From Flavipsychrobacter stenotrophus (GTDB taxonomy: Bacteria; Bacteroidota; Bacteroidia; Chitinophagales; Chitinophagaceae), in the NCBI GenBank assembly GCA_947379685.1, contig CANCOG010000205.1, positions 1-8,444 of the forward strand: DNA of 8,444 nt, written 5' to 3'. A program made the position numbers and the translations under genes. Below the pieces are notes generated by a model. It had not been told where the DNA came from. It searched no databases and saw only the letters and a list, made by a program, of their open reading frames with translations. Of the stretch, positions 7,110 to 8,444 are shown piece after piece. Every line of letters begins with the position of its first letter. The first letter of the stretch is position 1.

Positions 7110-7499
7110 TTATGCCTGCACGTCAAACCATACCTTTTCTTTACAGTCCCAGTCCCCACTGTAGTTAATTGTGAGCTCTTCGCCAGCTGCAATTTCTCTC
7201 ACAGTTTGTATCGAGATGGTGTTTTGATCGTAGTCCATAAAGTACTCGCAATTTGAGCTGTAGGAATGGTTGTAGATAGGCACCCAGCCTAAAGCCATGC
7301 AGCATAATTCTGCACCATCTGGCTGCCACTCAAAAATGTAATCATGCAGCAATGTCTGGTCCAGTAACTTTCTTTCTGCATTGCTCATGACAATAACCGG
7401 AGATGTTTCTACAACAAAATCAGACGGCAATTCCTCCTCCGTAAACACGCCCCTGCCCTTATTTTCCGTTTCGGCAAGGTATAATACCCCATTTATCAT
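7110..7499 (-). CDS. Small SET-domain protein, predicted protein-lysine methyltransferase
   Basis: The product is 129 residues, essentially a bare SET domain. Visible motifs in order are KGRGVF at 14-19 (N-terminal SET strand, AdoMet side), SPVIV at 33-37, DYIFEW at 53-58, the hallmark YNHS at 76-79 followed by NC at 83-84, and GEELTINY at 106-113, ending with VWF at 123-125. N77-H78 and Y113 correspond to the conserved AdoMet-binding and catalytic-tyrosine positions of the family. SET proteins transfer methyl groups from S-adenosylmethionine to lysine side chains; targets of such short bacterial members are mostly unknown. No signal peptide is present, so it should act in the cytoplasm. The ATG at 7499 is chosen because the domain starts there; the frame extends to a TTG at 7529 that adds ten residues of no domain character. 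No Shine-Dalgarno is visible. It is 196 bp upstream of the giant gene on the same strand and divergent from the gene at 7588. Function is confident at family level only. Confidence 0.88.
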   Translation of the reverse strand: MINGVLYLAETENKGRGVFTEEELPSDFVVETSPVIVMSNAERKLLDQTLLHDYIFEWQPDGAELCCMALGWVPIYNHSYSSNCEYFMDYDQNTISIQTVREIAAGEELTINYSGDWDCKEKVWFDVQA

Positions 7500-7587
7500 A
7501 TTTCTACAAGCTAAAACCCTACTTTGCAAATAAAATAATGGTTTTTTTAGTTGCTTTTTATATTTTTACAACCCTAAAGGTAATTAT
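7500..7587. promoter_or_regulatory. Divergent AT-rich promoter region between the SET gene and the barrel-like gene
   Basis: This 88-bp gap lies between two genes pointing away from each other, so it must hold the 5' signals of at least one of them. It is strongly AT-rich with T-runs at 7541-7548 and near 7555-7566. No full TAnnTTTG match was found on either strand; TATATTTT at 7559-7566 on the plus strand is the closest but lies only about 20 bp before the ATG. No inverted repeat stands out. Confidence 0.4.
7576..7580 (+). promoter_or_regulatory. Shine-Dalgarno-like AAAGG before the plus-strand gene
   Basis: AAAGG sits 7 nt upstream of the ATG at 7588. The spacing is good for a ribosome binding site and supports this ATG as the start, though Bacteroidota often initiate without such a site. 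Confidence 0.4.
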
Positions 7588-8444
7588 ATGAAGTTATTCA
7601 AAAGCCTGAAAATATGTCTTGCAGTTTTTTTACTGTCTTCGCCGCTTTTCAGTCTTGCACAATATAAAATGGAAATAAGGCCTTTTTTCACTTATTTCCG
7701 CGATCTGGGCCGTTGGGAATTGGGTGGTACATACATGATCAGTACCGGCACTTTTAACGGAGTGTTGCCCTATTATGGCTACAATAACCGCTTTCTGACA
7801 GACAGCACTTTGAAAAGGAGCATCATATCCAATCCCGGCTATGGCGTTTCTTTGGGTACTTCCATACCGTTTGCAGCCACCGGCCATATAAGTTGCTGGG
7901 CATTCTCTATTAATGCTATGGCTAACTACTACAAGTTTAATGACCTGAACAGGGGTTACAACATTGACGGTACAGATAAAGAACTGCCACATGTTATGAA
8001 CTCAACAACGCTTCAATTCAACCTCCCGATTGGCTTGGATTGGAAAATTGGCTGTGACGCTATTTGTACCAAGCGTTTGAATTTCGGAGCGAGCCTTGGT
8101 TTCGGTGTTATGCCACACTACAACATTACCTCAATCGACAGCGTTGCAGATCATTTCAACCCTCAACAAAGCTTTGGTTTCAATCCTTACGGAAAGGCCG
8201 AAGTATCTGCGTTCCTTGGTTTGCTGGTTAAGTTCCGGGCAATGTACACTATGGGCAACATCGAGTTAATGAACAGCTCCAACACTATTGGCAATACTGG
8301 GCTTTCACCATATACCGACGGTCCGTTTAAAATAACCAGCAATTCGCACTTCATGCTTTCCTTTATCATTTTGCCTTTCTCAGGCAAGTGGCATGAATCA
8401 GCCTGGTACAATGACTACGATTCCTACAACTGGAACGAGAAACT
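7588..8444 (+). CDS. Secreted, probably outer-membrane beta-barrel protein of unknown function (3' end outside window)
   Basis: The frame is open from the ATG at 7588 to the right edge: 285 codons plus two bases, no stop. Residues 1-24 (KLFK basic start, core LAVFLLSSPLF, then SLA|Q) make a signal peptide that fixes the start. The mature part alternates short hydrophobic/aromatic strands with polar turns, for example MEIRPFFTYF at 28-37, WELGGTYMIS at 43-52, SCWAFSINAMANYYKF at 102-117, LQFNLPIGLDWKIG at 142-155, NFGASLGFGVMPHYNI at 165-180, AEVSAFLGLLVKFRAMY at 204-220 and SHFMLSFIILPF at 253-264. This pattern is typical of outer-membrane beta-barrels. A Tyr/Trp/Asp-rich tail begins around residue 268 (KWHESAWYNDYDSYNW) and may be periplasmic or continue beyond the edge. 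The mature part has C103, C156 and C160. I do not recognise a named family. It faces away from the SET gene, and nothing in the sequence ties its expression to the giant protein. Confidence 0.85.
   Translation, partial: MKLFKSLKICLAVFLLSSPLFSLAQYKMEIRPFFTYFRDLGRWELGGTYMISTGTFNGVLPYYGYNNRFLTDSTLKRSIISNPGYGVSLGTSIPFAATGHISCWAFSINAMANYYKFNDLNRGYNIDGTDKELPHVMNSTTLQFNLPIGLDWKIGCDAICTKRLNFGASLGFGVMPHYNITSIDSVADHFNPQQSFGFNPYGKAEVSAFLGLLVKFRAMYTMGNIELMNSSNTIGNTGLSPYTDGPFKITSNSHFMLSFIILPFSGKWHESAWYNDYDSYNWNEK

Noticed and set aside
6941..7168. 75-codon plus-strand open frame across the leader region and the end of the SET gene
   Set aside because: It overlaps the conserved 3' end of the SET gene on the opposite strand and has no recognisable features; the palindrome and promoter word explain the interval better.
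7500..7529. TTG start adding ten residues to the SET protein
   Set aside because: The added residues (rich in Arg, Cys and Asn) do not belong to the SET fold, no ribosome binding site supports the TTG, and an ATG lies exactly where the domain begins.
7630..7992. 120-codon minus-strand open frame
   Set aside because: It is antisense to the signal-peptide-bearing plus-strand gene at 7588, whose alternating strand pattern is far more protein-like.

Overview
The window looks like a piece of a Bacteroidota chromosome, most likely from the Chitinophagia/Sphingobacteriia side of the phylum. The reasons are the GEVED/Ig-like/fibronectin-III modular surface protein, the outer-membrane-barrel style secreted protein, a TAnnTTTG-type promoter word, and weak or absent Shine-Dalgarno sequences. 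The taxonomic placement is inference; no rRNA or marker gene is present.

Layout. About 82% of the window (bases 6913 down to 1, minus strand) is one uninterrupted reading frame of at least 2,304 codons that runs off the left edge. It encodes a signal peptide, then seven GEVED-type modules alternating with six Ig-like modules (composite period 252-269 residues), then at least six and a half fibronectin-III-like modules (period 87-89 residues). The C-terminus, where a type IX secretion sorting domain would be expected, lies outside the window. Upstream of it on the same strand, after a 196-bp gap with a promoter-like word and a perfect hairpin, is a compact 129-residue SET-domain protein (7110-7499), a predicted protein-lysine methyltransferase. 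Divergent from that, after an 88-bp AT-rich gap, is a plus-strand gene (7588 to the right edge) for a secreted, probably outer-membrane beta-barrel protein of unknown function, at least 285 residues long.

How they might relate. Two of the three genes encode exported envelope proteins and the third a cytoplasmic modifying enzyme. Nothing in the sequence proves a shared pathway: the SET gene is separated by non-trivial gaps on both sides, so operon membership is uncertain. The most noteworthy signals are EF-hand-like acidic loops repeated once per GEVED module, matches to the Bacteroidota O-glycosylation sequon at fixed positions in the FN3 array, strong lysine depletion in the giant protein, and the bacterial SET gene itself. 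No RNA genes, insertion sequences, CRISPR arrays or integration sites were seen, and no gene-free stretch exceeds 300 bases.
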